From positions 168,017-232,016 of the forward strand of contig UESW01004416.1 of the NCBI GenBank assembly GCA_900491605.1: DNA of 64,000 nt, written 5' to 3'. Under the pieces are notes generated by a model. The model was not told where the DNA came from. It searched no databases and worked only from the letters and a program-made list of their open reading frames with translations. Origin of the DNA: Calamus simplicifolius (Eukaryota > Streptophyta > Magnoliopsida > Arecales > Arecaceae). Both the position numbers and the translations under genes were made by a program. Of the stretch, positions 24,601-34,974 are shown one piece after another; the first letter of the stretch is position 1; each line of letters begins with the position of its first letter.

Positions 24601-27600
24601 AGACTAATGCTTAGCATGGTGCTCAATAGGAAAATAAATAAAGGTATAGTCAAAAGTCAATCCAAATAATGAGATACGACTTCTTATCATAGTTATCAGT
24701 AACTAAGCACCATCTTAAACAGAGATACTAATGCAAACCCTTACAGTATCATTCAGAGGAGAAGGCCATCAAGAATATGAGATATCCAGCTAATACATAA
24801 ATTTGATGTATTGGACTGAAAACACATTTTAAGTAGTTATATCATCATTTAAATATTCATACAAACTTCAATGTTAAATTTTGAGATTTATAATAACCAC
24901 CTAAGTGGAAAAGGGTAACAGAAATGATTATTCATATTTCCAAGTTAGCGACGAATTTGGTATGGCTCAGCCTCTTCCAAATAATGCTTTTTAACCAGAG
25001 CCATTCCACTAGAGATAATTAACATTACAACAAACCAATTTTCATGTTTTTGGTGAATTTTTCCCATGGACCCCTTTAATGTTGTTCTCAGTCATTGAAA
25101 TTCCCACAACCCATATGAGCCCCTTGTGCACCTCCCTTAGCTGACAGAGATCAAGCAGAAGAAGAGCACAATAAGTTCATAAACATCCTTCTTCAAGGAA
25201 CCTGAATGCCGATAGTCATTTTAAAAGAATAACAAATATTACCAATGCCACCACATCATTTCATTATTATAATGAAATCAAATAAGCATTATGAGTATAT
25301 CAAGCAATAGCAACATCAGGACATTTGAATATTAGATTGTCAAGATGTTATAGCAACACCACTACAGGACTAGTAGGGAAGCTAACCCAGATTGAGTTCA
25401 TCATGGTAATGTGTCTACACTTAGAACAAATAACATTCTCCACAAAATTGAAAGCCATATAATTTGAGATGATCTTAGTGAATATACATGCAAGAACTAC
25501 AATGGCACTATTAAGAAAATTGTAAAAATAGCTGGAAAAGGAGGAAAAGAAGCCGATACTCATGCTCACAATCAAAGGAACCTATAATAAAGAAAACTGC
25601 TAGATTTGAAGATGTTATTAAACAACTCAAGAAGAATATATAAAATACTTAGCACTAAAGTTAACCTATCGGTGGCCTTCACAACACACTAGGGTCAACC
25701 TACCTGTGGCCTTCACAACACTTCTTAATTGACCCCCAAAAATTGCACTCAACTCAGAAGGCACAAAGCTCTGAGTTCTGGTCACTGCAGACTTGTTTTT
25801 TGGCCCAACGGTTTCCCAGCCATCATCTTCAGCAGAAGAAACCAGAGGTAATTTACCTCCATTTGCACTAGAGAAATGGCCATCAAACTTCAACAGTTCA
25901 TCATGCATCTGATCCATGACAAAACTCAAAAACTCCTGGGCATCTTCTTGTCTGCAAAAGAAATGGTGCATGTGTTAATTGCATGAGGCTATGTATTGCA
26001 TAACCAAAAAAAAATTAATGATTAAATTGTAGTAGTTTTGGAACATAAATCTTTCCAATTAATAGCGGGCAGCACCTAGAGAAAAACATGTTTTCACGAA
26101 ACATAACTAAACTATAAATTATAAAGAGAACATAAGACCACTTGTTTTAGGCATGAATACATAAGATTTTCTGCAGTACTACAAATAGCAGCACAACCAT
26201 GTAGTATATAAAATAAGGTTTCAACATCACACACGTCTAAACAGGTAGTTCTTGTACGGGATGTTAACAAATGAACATTTAGAACTTGAAAAAACAGTTA
26301 CATTTCTAGATGACATAAACAAGTCACCTAGCCTCAACTTAATGTACACCTATATCATTTAACGCCCCTTCCTCATGCATATATAATAAAGAATAAAAAA
26401 GAAACCAACACATCAATGTATTTCCATAGATGTCGTAATTGCAAATTCCACATTGAAAATATAGCTAGAGGGCTAGAATAAAGTACTTGTAAATCAGGCT
26501 TAACTTTTTCATCTGTCACTTATTTATTTGATTAAAAGAATCAAATGATCCAATGCTTCTTCATATGTTCTTGTATTAAAGGAAGCCATTTGCATACATT
26601 CAAGTGAAGCAACCAAAAATAAGAAAGAACAAAGATATAGGATCAATAAGGTAAATTCATGAAGTATCAAGAGTTATTATCCTTCATCAATTTTCAGCAA
26701 GCCTCAACGATTTCACGCACAGGCTATATAATCCATAAACACAATTTGCTAAGCAAATTATTGGCATCGGATACCATAGAAGGAAATCAGAACAAGAGTA
26801 CCGTACAAGCACACACCTTGGCCTGCCTGATATTCCAGTTGGCAAGTCTGGAGTAAACTTCTTCAGGATAGAATCAAACATAATGGGACTGAAAGGCTTC
26901 CCAGTTTCAAGAACTCTCTCATTATTCTTTGGGCTTGAACCATTGGGCATGTCAAAGTTAGAGATAAACTCCACAAATGCATTCAATGTTGGATAGCCAA
27001 TCTAAAATAGAAGCAAATATCCTAAGTAAGGATCAAAAAGCAAAACCCAAAAAAAGAAAAAAAAATCTCATATGTAGTGTTATGAATTATCAAAACCTTA
27101 GGAATATCTCGAATTCTTAGCTCCTGCAAAAGCTGGACAAATGGTGAACAGGAGAGAAGTGCCCGTAGCGTTGCATTAAGGAAGCACAGATTTCCTGAAT
27201 TTATTAAGCCTCGTGGAAGCATTTTTGTTAACAATGGTGCTTTCTCACTTGATATATTTAGAACATCCACCACATGATTCACAACTGCATAGGAATCAAC
27301 TAGCATGTTATCATCTTTAGGTGTTTGAATTCCATTCTGATGCACCTTTGGGCTCAATAACTCTGTATGGGCAGCTTCATTTTCAGATATTTGCAAAGAA
27401 ACCAAGTCTAAAGCACTACTCCCATACTTAGTAACCCCATCATCATGAGAAAAACAAGAGTTAGGGCCTCCATTTGCTTGGGCCCCTGTATCTTTTTTAA
27501 AATTATAACTTATTTTGGCCTTCTCTTTTTTGGTCTTTTTGTCCTTTGCAGCCAGCTTTGAACCTTGCATATCCTTTGATTTTACAGATGAATAAGTTTG

Positions 27601-29477
27601 TTTAGGTGCAGCACTTGAATCATTAGATGAATTTAGAGAAGCAAGGTCTAGAGATCCAAACTGCAATCCTTCTCTTTCCAAAGGACGCACAAGGTTTTCT
27701 GACAACTGTACTTGAAATAACCTAGTCTCATCCTCAGTGAATGAGCCAAATATTAGGACCTGCTAAAGCAAATGCAGCCAGGATTAAATGGGAAAATGAT
27801 ATACCAGAATGTAGAAGTAAATATTTTGACAACTTCAAATTTCAGTGAGATAGTAGTCTCTTGCAGATGGTCAAAAGCTGTAATCAGTAAAAAATAATAT
27901 ATGAAAATAATAATAATATAATATCACATATTGAAATAAACATATCTAGAGACTTTAAAATTTTTGCTGCAATTAATTTAATAGAGATCTAATTGACCAG
28001 AAGTTTTAATTTGCACACCCATCTGTTTGAGTTCTGCAAGCACTGGCAAATATTCATAAATATTTACTACTAGATAATATTGTCTCATATACAATTGGAC
28101 CTCATAAATCAGCAAACCCCACCACACCTGACCCAAGTCCCCATACCAATGTCATAATCTGGACCATACTTATACCTAACCTCATAATGCTTACGGCTGA
28201 AGTTGAAACAACAACCATCATCATCACTATTCATACATGCAAGTAGTAGATATCATCAATGTGGAACACATGGGACTGATACTACTAGCTAATTTACAAG
28301 GAGAATAGGTCATTGATGTGACTGGTAACCGAGTGAACAAACCTATGATAATAAGCATATTTAATCTATACAGCCACAACTGCCAATAATCTATATAGCC
28401 ATAACAATTGCCAAATAGATTATGCTATAACGTCTGGTCACTAAAATTAGAGAAAATAAACACACTGACAGGCCATCTGAATTTAGAAAAGTTAGCCTGG
28501 ATCCATCTGATATCGCATGCTATTCCCAATCCAAGCCCCGACAGCACGGAGCGCAGCGAGGTTGCGCATGGGCCATGGGCAGCAGAGTGGCAGCACCTGT
28601 CTGCAATGCTGCTTATTTCTGCAGACCCCCGGGGTGGCAGAGTGCCAGAGGCTGCGACAAAATTATGAGAGAGAGGAGGGGTTTGTTGCAGAACCAGTCT
28701 GCAATGCTGCTCGTTTCCGTAGAACCCTCAGGATGGCACAGTGCTAAAGACTCGACCAAATATTGAGAGACACGGCCCTAGCTCTCTGCGCATGGCTGGT
28801 GCACGCGCAGGACAGGCCGGCTCGCGGATGGACGCTGCCTCAGAGGCAAGCGGAGTGGCCTTGGCATGGTGCCTGGGCACGGAAGGCCAGCGCAGGCGCA
28901 TGCAGGGATGCACGCGGCCACGTGCTGGTGCGCGCACGTGCGGCCATACGCTGGGGAGCACAAACGCAAGCGCGGGCCGGCGCCCAAGCGCCGGACGCGC
29001 GCAGGCAGCGCACGGGCTGGCACTGGGCGCTGGACGCCCATGGGGCGTGGGCAAAGGCGGCCAGCCTGGCGTGCGGCCAGGTCGGTGGCCTGGCCAGGTT
29101 GGCCAGCCTGTCGCGCGGCCAGGTCGGACGCGGGGCGGACGCGTTTTGGACAGGCTGGCGGACGCGGTTGGGACGGAGCGCGGGGCGGACGCGTTTTGGA
29201 CATGTTGGCGGACGCGGTTGGGACGGAGCGCCGGCGGGGCGCGGGCTGTTCTATATGGAAGAACATTGCTTATTCTAGTGGGGCTCTTCAGTTAGAATAG
29301 CCGTGATTTTTCTCGACAAACTAAACTAAAAGACACAATTAAATACCAAATTAAATACCAAAACCTGTACCGTCTCAATTCGACCATTATATCATCCCAG
29401 TAATGAATAGAAAGTCAAAACTAAAAGGCAAAAGTAACAAAACTAGGGTTTCGCAAAAATACCTTATGATCATTCAT
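21685..29477 (-). CDS. UBP24: UBP24-like ubiquitin carboxyl-terminal hydrolase (USP/C19), seven exons
   Basis: Exons, in transcription order: 29,477-29,463; 27,759-27,097; 27,001-26,817; 25,951-25,704; 23,506-23,364; 22,350-22,174; 21,873-21,685. All introns are GT-AG and the joined CDS is 1620 nt, 539 residues with no stop, close to Arabidopsis UBP24 (about 550). The first exon codes only MNDHK. A Lys-rich, low-complexity N-terminal region (about 40-170) precedes the Cys box GLINSGNLCFLNATLRALL (catalytic Cys about residue 197), the QEDAQEFL motif, and the His box with GHY (His about 498) and WLRFDD (Asp about 514). It should cleave ubiquitin from conjugates as a cysteine protease; Arabidopsis UBP24 is linked to abscisic-acid responses. 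Introns are long and contain a LINE fragment and a GC-rich insertion. Family assignment is firm; the orthology is likely. Confidence 0.88.
22590..22634 (+). repeat. LINE/SINE 3'-tail fragment in a UBP24 intron
   Basis: The piece AACCCCATGTAGTTGGGAAA, then AGGCT and GATGAGTTGAGTTGAG, matches the tail of plant RTE-type LINEs and their partner Au-like SINEs. The same words recur at about 24,110-24,170 (minus) and 46,670-46,715. Confidence 0.6.
24095..24400 (-). mobile_element. RTE-type LINE 3'-end fragment in a UBP24 intron
   Basis: On the minus strand the end of a reading frame contains RGRGRPKLTWIEIIKSDI and LVLNRAEWSKQIHVADP. This is the conserved C-terminus of many plant RTE-clade LINE reverse-transcriptase proteins. 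It is followed by the ACCCCATGTAGTTAGCTAGG-type tail and GAGTTGAGTTGAG repeats. Only about 300 bp remain, a typical 5'-truncated insertion. It lies in the large intron between exons 4 and 5 of the protease gene, in the same orientation. Confidence 0.7.
28500..29275. repeat. GC-rich insertion in UBP24 intron 1 with 60-bp tandem repeat
   Basis: GC content rises sharply inside an otherwise AT-rich 1.7-kb first intron. Internal duplication is clear: CGGGGCGGACGCGTTTTGGA begins at 29,131 and again at 29,191, exactly 60 bp apart, with GGACGCGGTTGGGACGGAGC in both units. Words such as GCGGCCAGGTCGG also repeat. Open frames run in several phases on both strands, as expected from GC-rich DNA, and none resembles a known protein. 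It is probably a transposon or satellite fragment; ends are not defined. Confidence 0.6.
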
Positions 29478-29854
29478 TTTGACCGCAGAGCCAAAGAACC
29501 ACCGCAAAACAACGGAAAAAACTCAAAGGGCCTCTTTCTTCTGGCGATCAAAGCAAGATGCGAGCCGTATAGGGAAAGAAGGGCAACGAGGGGAAATTAT
29601 GGTTTGGAACCCGGTCCAGAGGAGGCCAAACAGGGAAAGGGAGTCGAGGGAAGACATGAAAGGAGGCGAGGCGACGAGAGAGCGAGATGAGAGGAGGGCG
29701 AATACCATTTAAGAGGGAGCTTTTCCTCTCTCGGCACGCCTGGATCAGGTCACCGCCGCCAAGCCGGAGCATCGACCGCAGAAGAGATGAGGCGGCGCAG
29801 ACGAAGGAACGGGGTACCAAGGTGAGGACAAATGATCTCTGGGAGGCCTTAAGA
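29478..29854 (-). promoter_or_regulatory. 5' UTR and proximal promoter of the UBP24-like gene
   Basis: This is the GC-richer sequence immediately upstream of the protease start codon. No TATA box can be picked convincingly. Its reading frames are not preserved around any motif. Assignment rests on position only. Confidence 0.4.
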
Positions 29855-29975
29855 ATGAGCCCGAGGTCGGTGCCTTAACAATGAGCCCAAGGTCGGTGCC
29901 TTAAAATGAGCCCGAGGTCGGTGCCTTAAGATGAGCCCAAGGTCGGTGCCTTAAAATGAGCCCGAGGTTGGTTCG
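29855..29975. repeat. 25-26-bp minisatellite, five units
   Basis: ATGAGCCCGAGGTCGGTGCC recurs at 29,855, 29,881, 29,906, 29,931 and 29,956, alternating CCGAGG and CCAAGG. It sits 380 bp upstream of the UBP24-like start codon and could lie in its promoter. Confidence 0.9.
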
Positions 29976-30889
29976 CCCCATGGGCCTTCAGCCCACTGAA
30001 GCCCTAAAACGATGTGACAAAATGAGAATGTAAATAGATAATATTTGTCTCACCTAATCAAATCAAATTGACCTACTAGATACGATTAATAAACAAATCG
30101 GATCATGGATTGATTTGCTTATCTAAAATTAACTCACAATTGATTCAATTATTAAATATTTCTTCTTTCTCACGCCTCCACCGGTGAGATCACGGGAAGT
30201 GTTCGGGAGAGATAGTACGGTTTCCACGAAAGCGGGATTTCCACGGAAGTTCGGTGGATTTCGGGCGGTTGAGATTTCGCTAAATTACGAAGCTAATGTT
30301 CGAGGCTTCCGTGCGTGGTTTACGGAATTCCACGGAAATTACGGCCAATTTTAACGCTGGTTCCACGCAGAAAATCTCCACGAAATCGTGGGGTTTCCTT
30401 CTTGCGTGGAACGTACTCAGGAAGAGAGAGAGAGACTCCAATTAATTTTAAAACAAATATCAGCTTCCAAAATAATAAGTTTTGAATAGTTTTCGGGAGA
30501 CAACTTCCTATATGATAAAAACGCAATTGCAATATAACATAGAAGATTTGTTAACACTTCACTACTTTCCAGAAAATTTAAGTTGTATTGACTTTTTAAG
30601 AACAAACTTTTTTTATTTTTTTTAAATAAAAATACTTATAACAATATGTTTAATAATTAATAATAATAATAATAATAATAGTTTTTTTTTTTGAAAAAAA
30701 ACACTACGCAAAAAGTTGAAATAATTTAGAGCTGTTTTCATTATTTTATAATAAAACAAAAAAAAAAGAAAAAGAAAATGAAAGGCTATAAAACTTAAAC
30801 ATAGAACACCCTCTCTTTTTTTAATCTATTTTTAAAAAGATATCATTTATAATAATAAAAATAATAATTATTTTTATTGGTTTAAAGCA
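29976..30889. other. Intergenic, AT-rich with a CCACGGAA-rich patch
   Basis: At 30,200-30,410 words such as TTTCCACG, CCACGGAA and CACGAAAT recur in both orientations, suggesting a degenerate foldback sequence. A (TAA)n tract lies at about 30,655-30,680. No gene is supported. Confidence 0.4.
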
Positions 30890-31445
30890 TTTTTTAAGAT
30901 CAAAAAATAAAAAAATAGAAAATATTTTTAAAAATAAAAATATTTTTGAAAATCATAAGCAGCCTAAACTTTTGAGAGAATGAGGGAAAAAACTTAACTT
31001 TCTGTTTGGATGGAGAGAAAACTAGGAAGTAAAGAAAACTAAAGAAAAAATAGGAGAAAAAAATAAAATTTATCTTGTTTGGATGAAGAGAAAAGTAAAT
31101 TAGAGGGCAAAACAAAGGGAAACAAGTGGTAGCCCCCACATAAAGTTTTCTCTTCAAATCAAAGAAATTTCGAAGAGAAAACTCAAAATTGATCTTTCAT
31201 TTTTTTTTTTCATTCCAATATTAACCTTTCCAAAAAAAAAATAACCGATGCATTTTTTTAATCATCTATAATAAGAATATTATTATTATAAATTATCAAC
31301 TTTTCTCTCCTATCTATTTTCCTTCCACTCATCCAAACAGAATAAAAAAAATTTTCTATTCAATTTTCTTTCCTTTCATTTTTTTTTTCTTTATTTTTTT
31401 TTTCTTTCATTTTTTTCTCTCCATCTAAACAGAGCATAATTCAGC
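30890..31445. repeat. Dispersed MITE-like repeat (second copy of the 3485-3835 family)
   Basis: It contains TTTGGATGGAGAGAAAA twice in near copies (about 31,005 and 31,078). Its inverse, CTCTCCATCTAAACAGAG, lies at about 31,415. This gives a foldback-like layout rich in poly-A and poly-T. It matches the family at 3485-3835 in opposite orientation and lies directly upstream of the small gene at 31,632. Confidence 0.5.
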
Positions 31446-31631
31446 CAAATTGTGCCACCCAACGAGTTAGTTTTGATAGGCCGACTTGATCCCACGTAGC
31501 TGAGCCAACTCAAGTCCAATCCGACCGAGAAACATCTCACCATCAATCCCCCCTCACCTAAAAAAAAACGCTGCGACGAAGCCTTTTCGTTTTCCCTCCC
31601 TCTCCACGATTACACCCGGCGACACCTGCAA

Positions 31632-32249
31632 ATGGCTCGAAGCATTCTCGCACTCGGTCCCATACCGACGAGCTCACCACCACCACCACCACATTTCAAC
31701 AAACACCCTGCTGCTGCCTCCTTCCCTCGCGCTCCTCTTCCTCCAATACTCCTGCTCTTGCTCTTGCCAGCGGTAGTAAAAGGCGGGAGAGAGAGCTGGT
31801 GGTGAGGGCCGGGCCGCCGAGCACCAACAGCCTCATCCTCGCCTTCGTCCTCCCTTTCTCCCTCATCGCCGGCACCATCTTCACCTCCATCAGGATCGCC
31901 GACAGGCTTGACGAGAAGTACCTGGAGGAGGTATCCGCCATATAGCACATCATGTGTTCACCACATATCCTCAATGACCCCTTTCTAACAAACAAACACC
32001 CATTCTTCGTCTGTTTGCTTTTTTTTTCTTCATTAGCTTGCAATCAACCAAGCAATAATGGAAGAGAACGAAGCAGCCTCAGGAGAAGAAGAAGATGATG
32101 ACGACGATGAAAGGGAACCAGAAGTAGCAGAGAGGGTGGTAACAGCAGCAGCAGGGGTCGATGGCGATGGGAAAATCTTGCTACAAAAAGACGAGGAAGT
32201 GGCTGCTGTTCCACGAGCTCGCAACCGTCCCAGACGACGGGGAGTGTAA
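31632..32249 (+). CDS. Putative plastid single-pass membrane protein (possibly HCF153-like), exon 1 frameshifted
   Basis: Exon 1 ends at a GAG/GTATCC donor (31,930) and exon 2 starts after CATTAG at 32,037. Across the junction the frame is continuous (LDEKYLEE then LAINQAIMEE) and stops at 32,249. The protein part reads VVRAGPPSTNSLILAFVLPF, one hydrophobic helix, then an acidic D/E run and RNRPRRRG. The only suitable ATG, at 31,632 (MARSILALGPIPTSS, transit-peptide-like), is in another frame; the two frames must meet around 31,735-31,760, implying a 1-base indel or sequence error. The layout resembles HCF153, a small thylakoid protein needed for cytochrome b6f accumulation, but that name is from memory and not certain. 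Confidence 0.6.
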
Positions 32250-32939
32250 ACAGAGGCAGCAGTTGACAGTATAACCTTTTCCGATGTTATCATAAACATC
32301 TCTCCTCCATCTCCGTGTTTCGTCGTAATATGCTTCTTCTTGTACAGAATACGGCATGATTCTATGGGAAAATATGATGATCCTAAATGAAGCCTCTCAA
32401 TCTCATCCAAACAATCAAGTAGCATAATAAAGAACACAGAAACGAGGCTCACAGTAGCATAATAATACTTGTTTAACGAGTATGTTTCCTTGTAACACAG
32501 CGTGCTGGTTAACCAGAAGCAAGCACAATTCAGCTGAACAATGACAAAAAGTAGAGGCATGCCATGACTGCCATCTTCTGGAATTTGCTCCAATGTAATA
32601 TGCTAACATATCAGATTGCCAGTGCAATTATCAATGCATTCGGTATATGGTACAAGGTGATGTCGTGTCCCTGATGCAGAGAGTAATCACATTTGCCATG
32701 CAGTTAAAAAAAAGTTATTAACCTTTGTTCTGAATAAATGACATCACATCTGAAGAGAAAAATCGCTAATATGTCATCTAGACAATTAAAGCCAGCATAC
32801 GTAGTGTTAACTGTCATCTTTTGAATAAAGAATGTTGACATTAGTTACAATGGAATCCTTCTACGAGCTCACCCAATGAATCAGTTGCTACGATTTGTAT
32901 AAAATATGTTAGATTCCCAAAATAATATAGTAAAAAATA
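32250..32939. other. Spacer between the small gene and the MULE
   Basis: The first part is presumably 3' UTR of the preceding gene; no terminator or other gene can be identified. The last ten bases form the left target-site duplication of the MULE (32,940-32,949). Confidence 0.5.
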
Positions 32940-32949
32940 TAAGCTGAAA

Positions 32950-33365
32950 GGAAAAGTCTTTGTATACCGTCCTCGATGCAGCAAGGCCTACGTGGACTGC
33001 ACCGCCTCTTCTGATTGGTCCACGTGGATCCTATGTGGATGACATGCCGGACGGTATGGCTCTACTACGATGTTACGTTCTGAACGTAACGGCCATTTAA
33101 AGCGCTTCGCTTTTTTTTTAAATTAGCGTGCAGATGAAAATGCCCTTTTCCTTCCATTCTATTGCCATTTTATGTTGGATTTCATCTGTGCAAGAAAAAC
33201 TCTTTCTTCCTCTTCGCTCTGACTTTCAGATGCTAAGGAATCAGTCCAAGGCTTGAGCACGATCCTACGCCATCGCTCTGAGAGTCCGGTCGAAAGAATA
33301 TTTTAGCTTCTACTGGAGTCTTTGTACAAAAACTTCTAGAGGAAATGTCATCTGCAGTACGAAAC
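32950..33365 (+). repeat. MULE left terminal inverted repeat
   Basis: About 416 bp that match the complement of 42,826-43,240 with scattered differences. Shared landmarks are CTTCTGATTGGTC, CTACTACGATGTTA, ATTTAAAGCGCTT, TTTCATCTGTGCAAGAAAAA and CAAGGCTTGAGCACGATCCT. The transposase should bind and cut at the outer ends. Confidence 0.9.
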
Positions 33366-33414
33366 ATTCTTTCGTTATGAGGTTGTTGTGGTTTATGAGC
33401 TTAACGATAAAAAA

Positions 33415-33735
33415 CTAGGGTGTCGTGGGTTTTGAACTAGAGTGTCGTGGGTTTTCAACTAGGGTGTCGTGGGTTTTGAACTAATGCTTTGTCTTAATGT
33501 TTTGAACTATGGTGTCATAGGTTTTGAACTAGGGTGTCGTGGGATTTTCTGCAAGGGTGTCATGGGTTTTGAACTTATGCTGCTTTGTCTTAACGTTTTA
33601 AACTAGGGTGTCGTGGGTTTTGAATTAGGCTGTCATGGGTTTTCAACTAGGGTGTCATAGGTTTTGAACTAATGCTTTGTCTTAACGTTTTAAACTAGGG
33701 TGTCGTAGGTTTTGAACTAGGGTGTCGTGGGTTTC
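33415..33735 (+). repeat. 22-bp-phased GGTGTCGT motif array
   Basis: GGTGTCGTGGGTTTTGAACT-type units recur, for example with TGTCGT at 33,421, 33,443 and 33,465, so spacing is 22 bp, two helical turns. About a dozen units are present, some degenerate (GGTGTCATAGG). Confidence 0.85.
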
Positions 33736-33840
33736 AACATGATAAGAGCGAATGACAACAAACACCCCAGGAGGAATTCGCCCCCCTCGTGAATAGAAAT
33801 CATTACTGAAGAGAGTGTGGGGAAGCCAAATACTGCGACA

Positions 33841-34560
33841 CCCTAGTACCAATGTTGCGATACCCATGCTTAAAACTGACCACGGAGAGAATCCCCGCGA
33901 CACCCCTGGTGGAATTCGGCCGAAAATCCTTCGCGACACCCCAGTTGAAATCTCACGACACCTTAGCTTTAAGGCGACAATACCCGTACTTAAAACTGAC
34001 CACGGAGAGAATCCTTGCGACAACCCTGGTGGAATTCGGCCGAAAATGCTTCGCGACACCCCAGTTAAAATCTCATGACACCCTAGCTTTAAGGTGACGA
34101 TACCCGTGCTTAAAACTGACCACGGAGAGAATCCCCGCAACACCCTAGTTCGAATTCGGCCAAAAATCCTTTGCGACACCCTAGTTGAAATCTCACGATA
34201 CCCTAGCTTTAAGGCGATGACACCCGTGCTTAAAACTGACCACGGAGAGAATCTCCACGATACCCCTGGTGGAATTCGGCCAAAAATCCTTCGCGACACC
34301 CCAGTTGAAATCTCACGATACCCTAGCTTTAAGGCAACGATACCCATGCTTAAAACTGACCACGGAGAGAATTCCCGCGACAACCCTGGTGGAATTCGGT
34401 CGAAAATGCTTTGCGACACCCCAGTTGAAATCTCACGACACCTTAGCTTTAAGGTGACGACACCCATGCTTAAAACTGACCACGGAGAGAATCCTTGCGA
34501 CACCCTAATTTAAATTTGGCCGAAAATCCTTCGCGACACCCCAGTTGAAATCTCACGACA
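33841..34560 (+). repeat. Six-unit 120-bp tandem array (left subterminal)
   Basis: CACGGAGAGAATCC recurs at 33,881, 34,001, 34,121, 34,241, 34,361 and 34,481, an exact 120-bp period. Each unit holds three or four ACGACACC-type words (GCGACACCCC, ACGACACCCTAG, ACGATACCCG). Long open frames through it on both strands arise because 120 is a multiple of three; they are not genes. Confidence 0.95.
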
Positions 34561-34974
34561 CCCTAGCACCAATGATATGACACCCCAGTTAAAACTTTAC
34601 GACACCCCAGTTAAAACTTTACGACACCCTTGTTATTAACTTATGACACCACTACGATATATTTGAACAAGGCATGAATTTTGATGTCACCTTAGTACTA
34701 ATTCGACGATACCCTAGTAACTCAGCTATGCCATCTTTTTAAGAAAAGTTGCAAAACGTGGCCAGTTCCTATAGGTTTGCGTGTCAGTGTGATGTGATCG
34801 TGGCGATCCTGGTGTCCTTTCGTATTTCTCTGAGGTCGGCATAAACCCTAGAGGTCCTTCGTCTGTTGCTCAAGAGGCCATCCTTTTCTCGAGAAGCCAT
34901 CCTTCGTTTCTTGCTCGAGAAGCCACTGGTGTCCTAAATTTCTTCCATAGTTCTTTCTTCCATATACTTCATTC

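Noticed and set aside
28741..29300. Overlapping long frames in several phases on both strands of the GC island
   Set aside because: GC-rich DNA has few stop codons. No motif or codon pattern favours one frame, and the region lies in an intron.
33682..34513. Long open frames (up to 273 codons) on both strands with repeated peptides such as GFSPWSVLSMG and TDHGENP
   Set aside because: They are created by the exact 120-bp tandem array, whose period is a multiple of three. They have no start context and no family resemblance; the same happens in the inverted array at 40,546-40,913 and 54,611-55,139.
33415..34730. CRISPR-like interpretation of regularly spaced repeats
   Set aside because: Plant nuclear DNA, units are contiguous diverged tandem repeats without unique spacers, and they lie inside a transposon.
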